DNA of 64,000 nt, from NCBI RefSeq assembly GCF_002102475.1, contig NZ_MSQD01000010.1, positions 50,328 through 114,327 on the forward strand, read 5' to 3'. The notes beneath the pieces were generated by a model that saw nothing but the letters and a program-made list of their open reading frames with translations, searched no databases and was not told where the DNA came from. Every line of letters starts with the position of its first letter. The stretch's first letter is position 1. Made by a program: the position numbers and the translations under genes. Of this stretch, positions 36,701-44,687 are shown one piece after another. Origin of the DNA: Thermoanaerobacterium sp. PSU-2. Its GTDB lineage: Bacteria > Bacillota > Thermoanaerobacteria > Thermoanaerobacterales > Thermoanaerobacteraceae.

Positions 36701-39049
36701 ATTTTCCCCATCGTAGTTGGTAACCGTCACATCCTGCCATCCTATCGGATAAGGACTTGTCGTGACAGGCACTATCGCCTTTATCTGTGTCCCTATGTTT
36801 AACTTCTTGCCATCTATGATGTTGCCGCTATTGTCCGTAACACTTATCACTTGCAAATTTATGTTTCCTATCGTCACCGTAGGGTACACTGGAACGTATA
36901 CGCCATTTTGCACAGTTTGCCCCACGTAGAAGTCTGTCCCTGTTAGTGTTATTAAATTTCCTCCATACTTAGAGCCAAAATTTGTAAACACATTTGTGAT
37001 AGTAGGTGCGGTATAGTAATAATAGCCATTTGTCATCGTCGTAAACCCGCGATTTTGATCCGCATCTTTATTTACGACTTTCACATCTACATAGCCAAGA
37101 GCGCTGCTTTTTGGCGTTACAACAGTTACTATCGACCTATTGCTGGAATCAATAGTCAAATCTTTTACAGTAGCCAAGACGCCACCAAAGTACACGCTGA
37201 CACCTGGCCTTATGTCAAATCCTTGTATTGTGACAGTATCGCCGCCTGCTCTACTGCCGCTATTTGGGGATATGCTTAATATTTGAGGATTTGAAGGAAG
37301 CGGATTGTACGTAAACTTCTTAGCCGGTGAGCTTTGCTCGGAGTACTGCATAACGACATTTCCATTAGAATCCATAATCGTGGTTTCAACTGTCACTACT
37401 ACATCAACAGACATAGGCTGTCCTGGCGGGTTTAAAGTAATACTTGGAGATAATACTTTCAAAATCTCCTGTCCACCAGATGGAGCAGAAACGCCTTCTA
37501 TCACAGCTTTATTGCCACCAAATGTCACATAAAGCTTCCTTACCCTTGTGCCTACTACATTTTGCCCTGTCACAGGATCTGTGTAGGTGTAGCTGCTGTT
37601 AGTGTATGTTATCTCCGTATTATCTGGATTTGCGGTGTATGTGGACGGATCGTCGCTTCTCTGGAAGTTGTATCCCCAGATAGTCACATCTGTACTGCCA
37701 TTTTCATATCCGCTGTATGGATTCATGTCTATTGCCACAAGGCTGTCTTGAACAGCAAGGTAGAAGTACCCGTTTTGCTCTGTCACAGTGTATCCTGTAA
37801 TAGGGTCTACTATGTCTACATTCACAGGCCCTGACTTTGAGTAAGGTGGAGTTGTAACCTGTATTGCGTCCATGTTGTTTGTAAGGCCAGGCAAACTTAC
37901 CATTTGAACGTTTTGCCCTTGAACACCACCAAACTTGACAATAAGGTCCTGCCTTAAGTTTTGACCGACTATGATGACCTTCGTGCCGCCGGATACTGTG
38001 CCAGCATTTGGAGTTATGCTGTCAATAGTTATGATAGAAGGCGTAGGAATTATTTGGAGTGCGTTTACCAATGTGACTGTCGCACCATTTGATGCAATGA
38101 TGTCGATGTTTTGATATGGCAATGTGGTATCCTTTGGAGCAGGCACTACTACGCTCATCTCGGTATCGCTTACCACCGTAACATTGCCGCTATTTACAAG
38201 GTTTTCTCCAACGTAAACCCTCATGCCACTTCCCAATGTGGAAAAGCCATGGCCGTATATCGTTATAGTATCGCCTACAATGGCTGTATACTTTGATAAA
38301 CTTGTTATGTCTTGATTGACTGCAGATAGATTTGTACTGTATGTATTTGATTGACCGCCGTATACATTTGTAACGTTAATGTTATATGTTGTGTAAGGAT
38401 CGATCCTTATGCTGGAAGGTATATCTGAAATCAAGACAGAGCCACTTTGGGACACCACATTTGACGTCTCACCGTTTATATTGCCTACAGCTATATCGCT
38501 TAAATTGCTGCCTTCCATTCTTATGTACGACTGTGGCTGCGATATACCTGTCACATTGCCACTGGAGTCCCTCGTCACAGTCTTATAGTTATCCAATGCT
38601 GCACTTTGTATATTAGGATTGTCGATGTATGTGAATCCGTTAGGTATTGCTGCACTTTGCCCATCGCTTCTATGGGCGATAATCATGTAAGGCTTATTCA
38701 ATAAAAGGCCTGCAGTACTCATTGTAGGAACCTTTGCGTATATCTTGCTTTCATTTACACTAAGTATGGTAAGCTTCGTGTTGTCCGAAATAGAATCGAT
38801 GTAAACCGCATCAATTTGAGATGTCATGTTTCCTGAGCTGTCAAATGTCATAAAAGCACTGCCATCTATCTCTATGGCTGTTGATACATCATAAGGACCT
38901 TTGGCAGGGGATGCCATAGTGCCATTATACCGCAATGACTCTACAGAAGTTATATTAGGTGGATTTGAAGCATAAGCTTTCGACATATTTCCTGGGAAAA
39001 ATGAAAACAAAATGACAAATATCAACAATAGCGACACAAATCTCTTCAT
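33797..39049 (-). CDS. Giant secreted IPT/TIG-repeat protein with Fn3 and C-terminal domains
   Basis: 1750 residues, the largest gene here. Signal peptide (about 1-31, KAYAS), then about 13-14 IPT/TIG immunoglobulin-like repeats (clear from about 340 to 1450) with the motif P-x-I-T-x-I-x-P-x-x-G-x-x-x-G-G, such as PVITSITPNTGSTRGGDTVTI. One fibronectin type III domain follows (about 1460-1555), then a unique C-terminal domain ending VSGYVLYTGRYAVV. It has no SLH or sortase signal of its own, so it may be held by the two SLH partners encoded behind it. MKRFV has GAGGG 8 bases upstream. The operon promoter is of sigma-D type. Confidence 0.85.
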   Translation of the reverse strand: MKRFVSLLLIFVILFSFFPGNMSKAYASNPPNITSVESLRYNGTMASPAKGPYDVSTAIEIDGSAFMTFDSSGNMTSQIDAVYIDSISDNTKLTILSVNESKIYAKVPTMSTAGLLLNKPYMIIAHRSDGQSAAIPNGFTYIDNPNIQSAALDNYKTVTRDSSGNVTGISQPQSYIRMEGSNLSDIAVGNINGETSNVVSQSGSVLISDIPSSIRIDPYTTYNINVTNVYGGQSNTYSTNLSAVNQDITSLSKYTAIVGDTITIYGHGFSTLGSGMRVYVGENLVNSGNVTVVSDTEMSVVVPAPKDTTLPYQNIDIIASNGATVTLVNALQIIPTPSIITIDSITPNAGTVSGGTKVIIVGQNLRQDLIVKFGGVQGQNVQMVSLPGLTNNMDAIQVTTPPYSKSGPVNVDIVDPITGYTVTEQNGYFYLAVQDSLVAIDMNPYSGYENGSTDVTIWGYNFQRSDDPSTYTANPDNTEITYTNSSYTYTDPVTGQNVVGTRVRKLYVTFGGNKAVIEGVSAPSGGQEILKVLSPSITLNPPGQPMSVDVVVTVETTIMDSNGNVVMQYSEQSSPAKKFTYNPLPSNPQILSISPNSGSRAGGDTVTIQGFDIRPGVSVYFGGVLATVKDLTIDSSNRSIVTVVTPKSSALGYVDVKVVNKDADQNRGFTTMTNGYYYYTAPTITNVFTNFGSKYGGNLITLTGTDFYVGQTVQNGVYVPVYPTVTIGNINLQVISVTDNSGNIIDGKKLNIGTQIKAIVPVTTSPYPIGWQDVTVTNYDGENGTAGGTVTLKNGFEIKDTQKTPTITSVNPNKGPTKGGTQITITGSNFETGSIVTIDGVQANVTSVTSGNTVINAVTPAGTLGQKIVQVINPSDGGTASLQNGFEYLLIETNPKITSVSPNYGGKGTLVYIFGSDFSRKIGDSDGATVYIGNTVMDDVYVIDQNTITAVVPDLQYTGLYDITVVNPDTATAKSPQKFHYLVPESSPVITSITPDQGTVNGGTAITITGSDFRRGAQVYIGGKLATNITVSSDGTTIQAMTPPGNPGMTYVTVINYDGGNYTYGLHSGEAGFTYVVPNSLPVITKIDPNTGSTYGGDTVTITGQDFRIAKDQNGNILKDSDGNPIGPDVYFGNVKATKVIYVDYGTLKVVTPPNVPGPVRVSVVNYDTGIGYLDNGFTYVQSKPTINGIVPPKVNVNGTTHVIVVGSNFAVPIYDGNTLVRPGSKVYIDDVEVTNVTVVSGSEIKFVAPAMSDIGIKTLKIVNPDGGTATANIEYVSPVSNPAITKVDPSKGSIAGGTTVTITGSDFRSNVSVYFEGNKATVVSNSSTEIVVKTPAGDPSLLNVPIDVTVYNVDDGASTTMQGAFTYVKTGANPVITSITPNTGSTRGGDTVTIVGDNFKTGLLVYFGDALAQSVVVNNYTTITVVTPQHTAGKVDVRILNPDYADAVLSGGFTYVQTAPDNPSGFYAQTIYGNDHAIHLYWNAVNGANLYEIYGKRSTDTNYSFIASTDKLEYYVDGLSPNTLYNFELRPINDKGNSGFAYASAYTDSSTNSKYDTGVPDVIGNTSINASGSVVYIVLGNDAASSSTYTVDLTGYKYKNTDTWIVNVPKSFSGKSGSIVVRTPNFSINFSPQALNLTSDIDRITVKLLDGKVIDDLNKSLGKSSGIVSDVYQINYDEISSSLVTHMTNFRQAVNIAMNYYSNRAKSSSLSLKNFDGSTTYYQYVDPVLHYVSGYVLYTGRYAVVDSNL

Positions 39050-39126
39050 CACACACGCCCTCATTTCATCAGATACTTTATGTAAATAAATCTATTACAA
39101 ATGAAAAACTATATAATCCAATATTT

Positions 39127-39153
39127 ATATCGGCACTTTTCTTTGAAATTTTA
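39127..39153 (-). promoter_or_regulatory. Sigma-D (sigma-28)-type promoter of the TIG-SLH-SLH operon
   Basis: Minus strand: TAAA (39153-39150), exactly 15 bases, then GCCGATAT (39134-39127), a full match to the motility sigma consensus. About 78 bases upstream of the TIG start and downstream of the terminator of the candidate small RNA at 39167-39259. Confidence 0.8.
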
Positions 39154-39166
39154 TAGTTGAAAGCAT

Positions 39167-39259
39167 AAAAAAAACGCTGCAATAAATGCAGCACACCATA
39201 TTGGGTTGGGGGTGCAGAATATAAATTTAATTATGGGGAAAAGGGGAATCATTCTTACA
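39167..39259 (-). ncRNA. Candidate small RNA with C-rich single strand and own terminator
   Basis: Minus strand. TATAAT at 39271-39266 with a weak TTTATT 17 bases upstream predicts a start near 39259. The RNA would carry CCCC runs and CACCCCCAACCC (39216-39203, G-rich on the plus strand) and end at the hairpin GCTGCA/TGCAGC (39192-39176) followed by eight T. No reading frame with a ribosome site fits. The sigma-D promoter of the TIG operon lies after the terminator, so this is a separate unit. The remaining stretch, about 39295-39430, is AT-rich and I see nothing else in it. Confidence 0.55.
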
Positions 39260-39449
39260 TGTCATATTATATTACAACAATTTGTCGAAATAAATAGGTC
39301 TTAAGACCCAATTAATCCAAAATTTAATCAATTATTTGTAGTTTTTTTCTTCAAATCGGCTTATTTTCAGCATTCTGTAAAAGCGGATAAAAAAATATTT
39401 TTCGACAAAATATATTAACATACAACAAAATAACAAAGGAGGCAGTGAA

Positions 39450-39740
39450 ATGTCAATATTAGAAATAAACTTTGTCCCTGTAGGAACAGGAAGCGCTTCT
39501 TACTCAAGTTTTGTCCAAGAGGCTGTAGAACTTTTAAACACGAGAGGCCTTAAATACACCGTTACACCTACATCGACAGTAATCGAAGGAAATACAAAAG
39601 AACTTATGAAAGTAGCAGAGGAAATTCACAACATACCATTTAAAGATGGGGCAATGAGGGTTGTGACAAACATCATGATTGACGAAAGGCGAGATAAACC
39701 GGATAACATGGAAAAGAGAGTAAGTGAAGTAATCAGTTGA
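39450..39740 (+). CDS. MTH1187-family thiamine-binding protein
   Basis: 96 residues, the family length (UPF0045/YkoF-like). Seen: ILEINFVPVGTGSASYSSFVQEAVELL, KYTVTPTSTVIEG and RVVTNIMIDERRDKP. Members bind thiamine or its hydroxymethylpyrimidine part as small ferredoxin-fold oligomers. AAAGGAGG stands 9 bases before the ATG. It is the only plus-strand gene between 16.1 and 64 kb and is convergent with the YvrJ gene. No thiamine riboswitch is visible upstream. Confidence 0.9.
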   Translation: MSILEINFVPVGTGSASYSSFVQEAVELLNTRGLKYTVTPTSTVIEGNTKELMKVAEEIHNIPFKDGAMRVVTNIMIDERRDKPDNMEKRVSEVIS

Positions 39741-39770
39741 TAGAATAAGCGCAGAAGCGCTTATTCTATC
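39739..39770. terminator. Bidirectional terminator between MTH1187 and yvrJ
   Basis: GATAGAATAAGCGC and GCGCTTATTCTATC pair perfectly over 14 bp around AGAA. It overlaps both stop codons of the convergent genes. Confidence 0.85.
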
Positions 39771-39904
39771 TTTGTTATGGCTTTTGTCAACTCATTTATA
39801 GAATTGGTCAAATTATCTATCTTGCCTTCTATTCTAACTAATAGGTAAATGCTTACTACTATTGGAAACCCAAGATTGGCGATACCTGCAAAGATCTCAT
39901 TCAT
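39761..39904 (-). CDS. YvrJ-family small membrane protein
   Basis: 47 residues. N-terminal hydrophobic part with GFPIVVSIYLLVRIEGK, the YvrJ signature, then a short amphipathic tail (LTNSINELTKAI). GGAGGG lies 6 bases before the ATG. YvrJ proteins have no known function and in many Firmicutes stand behind DUF1659 and DUF2922 genes, as here. The gene is below common length cut-offs and easily missed. Confidence 0.88.
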   Translation of the reverse strand: MNEIFAGIANLGFPIVVSIYLLVRIEGKIDNLTNSINELTKAITKIE

Positions 39905-39980
39905 GATAACCCTCCTTTACATATTTACAATTTTACAATGCCATACTTGCATAAAAGCCATGGAATTGTTCAATAAATAT

Positions 39981-40001
39981 TAAAAGCGGGGTTGCCCCCG
40001 C
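39981..40001 (-). terminator. GC-rich hairpin after the DUF2922 gene
   Basis: GCGGGG pairs with CCCCGC around four bases, with TTTTAATATTT following on the minus strand. It lies between DUF2922 and yvrJ and probably reduces transcription into yvrJ. Confidence 0.75.
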
Positions 40002-40005
40002 CGTA

Positions 40006-40224
40006 TTATTTGACTGCAAATTCTTTTTCGGTTGTAGATACAAGGCTGGCGCTAACTGCTTCTACCAGTTCACCGCCATTTGTGTCAAATATGTTTTTTG
40101 AGATTATAGTATCCATAGCTGCTTTAACTTGCCCATCGGTAAGCGTTTCAAGTGCGTTATCCACATTTATTCTGAAATTGCTGCCAAGCTTATTTTTGAA
40201 GTTCATCTGAAGCTGTACCGCCAC
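40006..40224 (-). CDS. DUF2922-family protein
   Basis: 72 residues. The family pattern is visible: QLQMNFKNKLGSNFRINVDNALETLTDGQVKAAMDTIISKNIF. No catalytic motif; function unknown. The start is GTG, with AGGAGG 7 bases upstream; an earlier in-frame codon would lie inside that ribosome site. It stands 37 bases after the DUF1659 gene in the same direction. Confidence 0.88.
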   Translation of the reverse strand: MAVQLQMNFKNKLGSNFRINVDNALETLTDGQVKAAMDTIISKNIFDTNGGELVEAVSASLVSTTEKEFAVK

Positions 40225-40261
40225 ACTAAAACCTCCTTTCCTCAATAATCAGTTTAAATTA

Positions 40262-40486
40262 TTACTCTTGCGCCAGGTCTACTTGGTTTATGCGTGTCAC
40301 AGATTTCACAGGATATGTTTGAAGGCCACTTAAAACTGATGCCACATCCATCACATCCTGATCAAGGGCAGAACTTTTAATGTTGTTGTAAGTCCTGCTT
40401 CTTATGACATCGACGCCTCTCTCGTCTTTTCCAGTGATGTATGATATGGAAAGCCTTGAGGCCTGTGGTGTAGATATAACTGCCAT
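40262..40486 (-). CDS. DUF1659-family protein
   Basis: 74 residues, normal family length. Seen: SRLSISYITGKDERGVDVIRSRTYNNIK and QDVMDVASVLSGLQTYPV, typical of DUF1659. Function unknown; perhaps structural. AAGGAGG is 9 bases before the ATG. First gene of the trio DUF1659-DUF2922-YvrJ. Confidence 0.88.
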   Translation of the reverse strand: MAVISTPQASRLSISYITGKDERGVDVIRSRTYNNIKSSALDQDVMDVASVLSGLQTYPVKSVTRINQVDLAQE

Positions 40487-40546
40487 TTTAACACCTCCTT
40501 TTAGTTTTTACACTTATAATATAGAAAAAGCGAAAAAATCTTACCC

Positions 40547-40589
40547 ATAAAAAAACAGGAAATTATCATAAAGATAAGTTCCTGTTTTT
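40547..40589 (-). terminator. Terminator after pepV
   Basis: AAAAACAGGAA and TTCCTGTTTTT pair, with a second inner helix, and lead into a T tract on the minus strand. Confidence 0.85.
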
Positions 40590-40596
40590 AATGTAT

Positions 40597-41991
40597 TTAC
40601 TTTGCCAGCTCGTATATGGCACGGGCGTATATCTTAGCGTTTAAGACGAGATCGTCTATCTCAATGTACTCATTTGCCTGATGGTCAAGGTCTGGTTTGC
40701 CTGGGAAAATCGGTCCAAATGCCACCATATTTTTCATCTCTTTAGCGTAGGTTCCACCGCCAATCGACAATGGCTCATCTTTTCTTCCTGTCACATCCTC
40801 ATAGACTTTCATAAGGGTCTTTATGAGGAAATGATCTTTAGGGAAATAAAGCGGCGGCTGATGCATCATGTTTTCTACTCTCATGCCGTGTTCACTTATC
40901 TTCGCATTAAATGGATTCATCAAGTCTTCGTACTTATATGTCACAGGATACCTTATATTTAAACCTATTGAGCCTTTCTCCTCGTCAAAATTGATAGTGC
41001 CTACGTTAAACGAAAGCTCACCTGTATCATCCTTTAGGTAAACTCCAAATGTCTTGCCATCTGTCTCAAGTCCGACGTTTTTAGCGAAAAAGTCTATGAA
41101 ATCTTTCACATCGTCTTCAGCTTGATATATGACATTTAAAAACATCAAAAGCTGCATTATCGCATTCTTCCCAAGGTGCGGAAGACTGCCATGAGCTGAT
41201 ACGCCGCGGGATTTTACTATAAGCATGTCACCTTCTACTTCGCTGTCTAAATCAAATCCTGAAACATCCTTAAACCTCTTAGCTTCATCATGAATAGCTT
41301 TTCTCTTGTCTTCATATTTTACATAAATACCGCATTCACAGTAGTCTGGCACCATATTAGGTCTATTGCCGCCTTTTATATACTTAATAACCATATCTTG
41401 AGACTTCTTTTTAAAATCCTTTACTACTTCAAACATGGTGATGCCTTTTTCTGCGTATATGACTGGATAATTGGCATCTGGCGTAAAGCCGATTGACGGT
41501 GATTCATCATGTTTAAGGTAGTGCTCTATCTCTTTAGAGCCTGTCTCCTCATTCGTGCCAAAAAGTATCCTTACTCTCTTGTTTAATTTAAGCCCAGAAT
41601 CTTTTATGGCTTTTAATGCGTAAAGAGCAGCCATTATAGGTCCTTTATCGTCTGTTGCCCCCCTGCCGTATATTTTGCCATCATGGATTTCGCCGCCATA
41701 AGGTGGATAATCCCAGCCGTCCCCTTCAGGCACTACATCCAGATGCCCTAAGACGCCTACCATCTCATCGCCTTCACCGTATTCTGCATACCCTACATAT
41801 CCGTCTACATTTTTCGTCTTGAAGCCCAGGCTTTTAGCTATGTCTAAAGCTAATTCCAATGCCTTTGCAACTCCTTCGCCATAAGGCATCCCCGGCTTCA
41901 CGTCCCCCTCAGTGCTTTTTATCTTGATGATTTCTTGCGTCGACTTGACTAAGTCGTCTTTTAAAGCATCTACATACTGATCTAATACCAT
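40597..41991 (-). CDS. pepV: PepV-type M20-family dipeptidase
   Basis: 464 residues. Metal and catalytic residues are visible in VGVLGHLDVVPEGDGW (His, Asp), YGRGATDDKGP (Asp), FGTNEETGSKE (Glu-Glu) and near the C-terminus GGTYAKEM. N-terminal KIKSTEGDVKPGMPYGEG is typical of PepV/Sapep. It cleaves a range of dipeptides in the cytoplasm. It stands alone between terminators, downstream of an amino-acid permease gene. Confidence 0.92.
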   Translation of the reverse strand: MVLDQYVDALKDDLVKSTQEIIKIKSTEGDVKPGMPYGEGVAKALELALDIAKSLGFKTKNVDGYVGYAEYGEGDEMVGVLGHLDVVPEGDGWDYPPYGGEIHDGKIYGRGATDDKGPIMAALYALKAIKDSGLKLNKRVRILFGTNEETGSKEIEHYLKHDESPSIGFTPDANYPVIYAEKGITMFEVVKDFKKKSQDMVIKYIKGGNRPNMVPDYCECGIYVKYEDKRKAIHDEAKRFKDVSGFDLDSEVEGDMLIVKSRGVSAHGSLPHLGKNAIMQLLMFLNVIYQAEDDVKDFIDFFAKNVGLETDGKTFGVYLKDDTGELSFNVGTINFDEEKGSIGLNIRYPVTYKYEDLMNPFNAKISEHGMRVENMMHQPPLYFPKDHFLIKTLMKVYEDVTGRKDEPLSIGGGTYAKEMKNMVAFGPIFPGKPDLDHQANEYIEIDDLVLNAKIYARAIYELAK

Positions 41992-42049
41992 AAAAAGCCC
42001 TCCTATTTATTTACTTTAATTACATTATAGTCCCTTTTTAAAAAGAAAT

Positions 42050-42077
42050 AAAGCAATACGAGTTAAACTCGCATTGC
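42050..42077 (-). terminator. Terminator after the amino-acid permease gene
   Basis: GCAATGCGAGTT and AACTCGTATTGC pair on the minus strand with one G-U pair, followed by TTTATTTC. Confidence 0.75.
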
Positions 42078-42085
42078 CTCAAAAG

Positions 42086-43600
42086 TCATTCGTCATCCCT
42101 TAAAGCTCTTAAATATTTATTTGCATACCTTCTGTAAAGAAGGAGAGCTGTCGCTGAGAAAAATACAGGCCCAATTATCATCCATATAGTGGACGTATAG
42201 TCACCTGATGTCATAGGCTCTATAATGGTGAAGAAATTAGCAAAACCTACCGTAGCCGCACTTAATATAGTGACAGTCATCACCATTCCTTTGCTTTTAA
42301 ACACTTGATATCCTTTCTTTATGCTGCTTTTGCCTTTAAAATAAGGATATGCGATGATTAGGAACATATAAGGCAGCGTCATAGCAACATTAGCCATCAA
42401 AACAAGCCTTGTGAAGAATACCTTCGCAATATCTCCACCAAATGACACCAAAAATATCATAGCCACCACGATGCCACACTGAACCCATATAGCTACCTTT
42501 GGTATTCCATCCTCAACGTAACCTATGTTGGATGGCCACAGCTCTTTTGGAGTACCTTCTACAAGCTGTTTAAGTGGCGCATAAGCAAGTGTGAAAAACG
42601 CTCCTGTAAGCGCTAAAAACATGGATATGCCTACGATCCTGGCAACCCAATTTCCCAATGAAATAGATGCTGCTTGTCCCATGCCTAAACTTGTCCCTAA
42701 CTGATAGCCAAGATTGTTCATTATCACGTACGCAACATTGGCTAAGTTTATCTTGTCAGAAGACAAAACGTCTTTCCAATTTGTAAAAATGCCGATTAAG
42801 AAAATGCCTAATGAATAACCTACAGCTATTATTGAAGCGGCTATCATCATACCTCTCGGGAATGTCTTTTCAGCATTTTCCGTCTGATCTACAACACCAC
42901 CCACCACTTCTGTGCCGCCGTAAGCGAAAATCGCGAACACCACGAACGACAAGACAGAAAGCGGTGTTGCATAAGAAGGATTTGGCGATGTCACAAACGA
43001 ACTAATTCCCGTAATCGGCTCTTTAAACTTTCCACCTGTAGCAATAAACACTATCAAAGAACCAAGTAGAAGAACAACGTTTAGCAAAAGCACAGCCGTA
43101 CCACCTACAGATGCAACTTTTGAAACGCCGCTTAACCCTTTGCTGGCTACAAAAGTTATGACGATGATAAGGATAATTCCCAACATTCCCAGCGTCTGTG
43201 TAGAATTAAGCCCTAAAAAGTGAAGCTCAGATGTCTTATCGCTCCCAAATATGGCATTTGAAAGCGGAATCCAAATCGTAGAGCATATGTTTACAAGCCA
43301 TACAACATACGATGCGTACCACATAAAAGTGCCTGTAAACGCAAAAAGTGGCCCTACGGATTTCTCCATCCATGTATAAATACCACCGCTTTCTTCTTTG
43401 AAAGCAGCGCCATACTCAGCCATCATAAATGCAAATGGGATGAAAAATGTAATGCCTGATAAAATATACCAAGGAATAGCGCCGTATCCCATAAGGTAAA
43501 ACGATCTGGGCATGTTTGTAAAACCAAAGACAGATGTAAATATCATTAAAATCAATGATAATTGGGATAACTTCTTTCTAGCATTTTCTTTTGTTGTCAT
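42086..43600 (-). CDS. APC-superfamily amino-acid permease
   Basis: 504 residues with about 12-14 membrane segments. Seen: N-terminal SLILMIFTSVFGFTNMPRSFYLMG, EYGAAFKEESGGIYTWMEK and YGGTEVVGGVVDQTENAEKTFPRG, features of the glutamate:GABA antiporter/YjeM branch. It imports or exchanges amino acids; the substrate is not evident. The gene lies between pepV and the nucleoside phosphorylase gene, with promoter-sized gaps on both sides. Confidence 0.88.
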   Translation of the reverse strand: MTTKENARKKLSQLSLILMIFTSVFGFTNMPRSFYLMGYGAIPWYILSGITFFIPFAFMMAEYGAAFKEESGGIYTWMEKSVGPLFAFTGTFMWYASYVVWLVNICSTIWIPLSNAIFGSDKTSELHFLGLNSTQTLGMLGIILIIVITFVASKGLSGVSKVASVGGTAVLLLNVVLLLGSLIVFIATGGKFKEPITGISSFVTSPNPSYATPLSVLSFVVFAIFAYGGTEVVGGVVDQTENAEKTFPRGMMIAASIIAVGYSLGIFLIGIFTNWKDVLSSDKINLANVAYVIMNNLGYQLGTSLGMGQAASISLGNWVARIVGISMFLALTGAFFTLAYAPLKQLVEGTPKELWPSNIGYVEDGIPKVAIWVQCGIVVAMIFLVSFGGDIAKVFFTRLVLMANVAMTLPYMFLIIAYPYFKGKSSIKKGYQVFKSKGMVMTVTILSAATVGFANFFTIIEPMTSGDYTSTIWMIIGPVFFSATALLLYRRYANKYLRALRDDE

Positions 43601-43698
43601 CTGATTCCTCCTTTTGTTTAATTATTAAATTATTTTAATACATTTATTATAATTTAAACTTGCGATTTTTGCAATATTTAAGCATTTTCCAGCATTTC

Positions 43699-44526
43699 TC
43701 ATATTTCTTTCTCTAAATATGAGATGATTAAATCAAAATACTTTTTTCTTTCTCTTTTATTGTTGACATCTGAAAGCCCAATATTCTCTAAAAACAAAAT
43801 ATCATCGCCTGTTCTCACCTTGTAGTGTAGACATGATTTATAAAGGATTTCTTTTAAACTTTTTGTAAGTTTCAAAGAAGAAAAAATCTTTTCCATCAGC
43901 TCAAGTTCTTCTTTTTTGAAAAAACTGCCGTCAACTTTTGCAAACTCCTCAGCGCTTTTTATAAAAGCATCAATCTTCTCCACATTGTTTTGAATAAGCT
44001 TCAAAACATCATCTTTAGAAACCGTATCAATACCAACTCTATCTGAAACCACCTTAATCAAAAAAATCCTGTGCTGCTCTACATACTTTGATGCAGAAAC
44101 ATAAAAACCGCTGGACTCCATATCGCACAGTTCTTCCTCTAAAAGCTCTTGACTTGAAAGAGGCTTATCAAAGGTCTCTATAGAGCATTCTTTAAGATCG
44201 TGATTCAAAAGGATGTCTGGATAATAGTCTCTCCCTGTTGAAGCATCTTTTATCTTATTGATAAGATAAGGTGTCCCAATTTGAAATCCATCTTTCGCAC
44301 CACAAATGCCCACATTCACCACAATATCACCATCATCAGGCGGTATCTTAGCTAAAAGGTGTGATGTTGCTGCAGCACAATTAACCTTGCCAACGCCTGT
44401 TATTATCAATCTCATATTATCGCTTTTAAAAACTTGATAATATCTTTCGTCCACGTCCTTCTTCAAATTGTAATAATCTATAATAGGCTTTGCCTCCACA
44501 TACATAGATGCAGATATGTAAACCAT
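43699..44526 (-). CDS. Nucleoside phosphorylase / nucleosidase-family protein
   Basis: 275 residues. The N-terminal ~175 residues match the PNP_UDP fold: ITGVGKVNCAAATSHLL, VVNVGICGAKDG, and CDMESSGFY, which carries the ribose-binding Met-Glu pair. The C-terminal ~90 residues are helical and charged and are not part of the common fold. It may act as an MTA/SAH-type nucleosidase or a phosphorylase; the catalytic Asp region (VVSDRVG) is visible. Its role in this place is unknown. Confidence 0.75.
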   Translation of the reverse strand: MVYISASMYVEAKPIIDYYNLKKDVDERYYQVFKSDNMRLIITGVGKVNCAAATSHLLAKIPPDDGDIVVNVGICGAKDGFQIGTPYLINKIKDASTGRDYYPDILLNHDLKECSIETFDKPLSSQELLEEELCDMESSGFYVSASKYVEQHRIFLIKVVSDRVGIDTVSKDDVLKLIQNNVEKIDAFIKSAEEFAKVDGSFFKKEELELMEKIFSSLKLTKSLKEILYKSCLHYKVRTGDDILFLENIGLSDVNNKRERKKYFDLIISYLEKEI

Positions 44527-44662
44527 GATTTCTAAGCTCCTTTTCTAACTTTTCAAAATGCCTATAATATTATAATTCTTTTGCTGTGACTTAACAAATA
44601 AATTCTGATTTTATGCGGGAGGTGCATTCCCGTCTTTTTCATTTATTCAAAAATACTACAAC

Positions 44663-44684
44663 AAAAAAGTGTACATAAGTACAC
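44663..44684 (-). terminator. Terminator after murA
   Basis: GTGTAC and GTACAC pair around four bases, followed on the minus strand by six T. A further stem, GCGGGA/TCCCGT at about 44613-44633, has its T tract on the plus-strand side and no matching gene. Confidence 0.8.
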
Positions 44685-44687
44685 CTT

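Noticed and set aside
34968..38616. Several plus-strand frames of 60-130 codons opposite the TIG gene
   Set aside because: They mirror the repeated TIG codons, have no ribosome sites and no recognisable domains.
39167..39260. Known riboswitch upstream of the TIG gene or before MTH1187
   Set aside because: No thiamine, SAM, c-di-GMP or other familiar aptamer core is recognisable, and the element ends before the sigma-D promoter.
44613..44636. Plus-strand terminator GCGGGA/TCCCGT with a T run
   Set aside because: No plus-strand gene lies upstream to be terminated; possibly chance or part of the murA 3' region.
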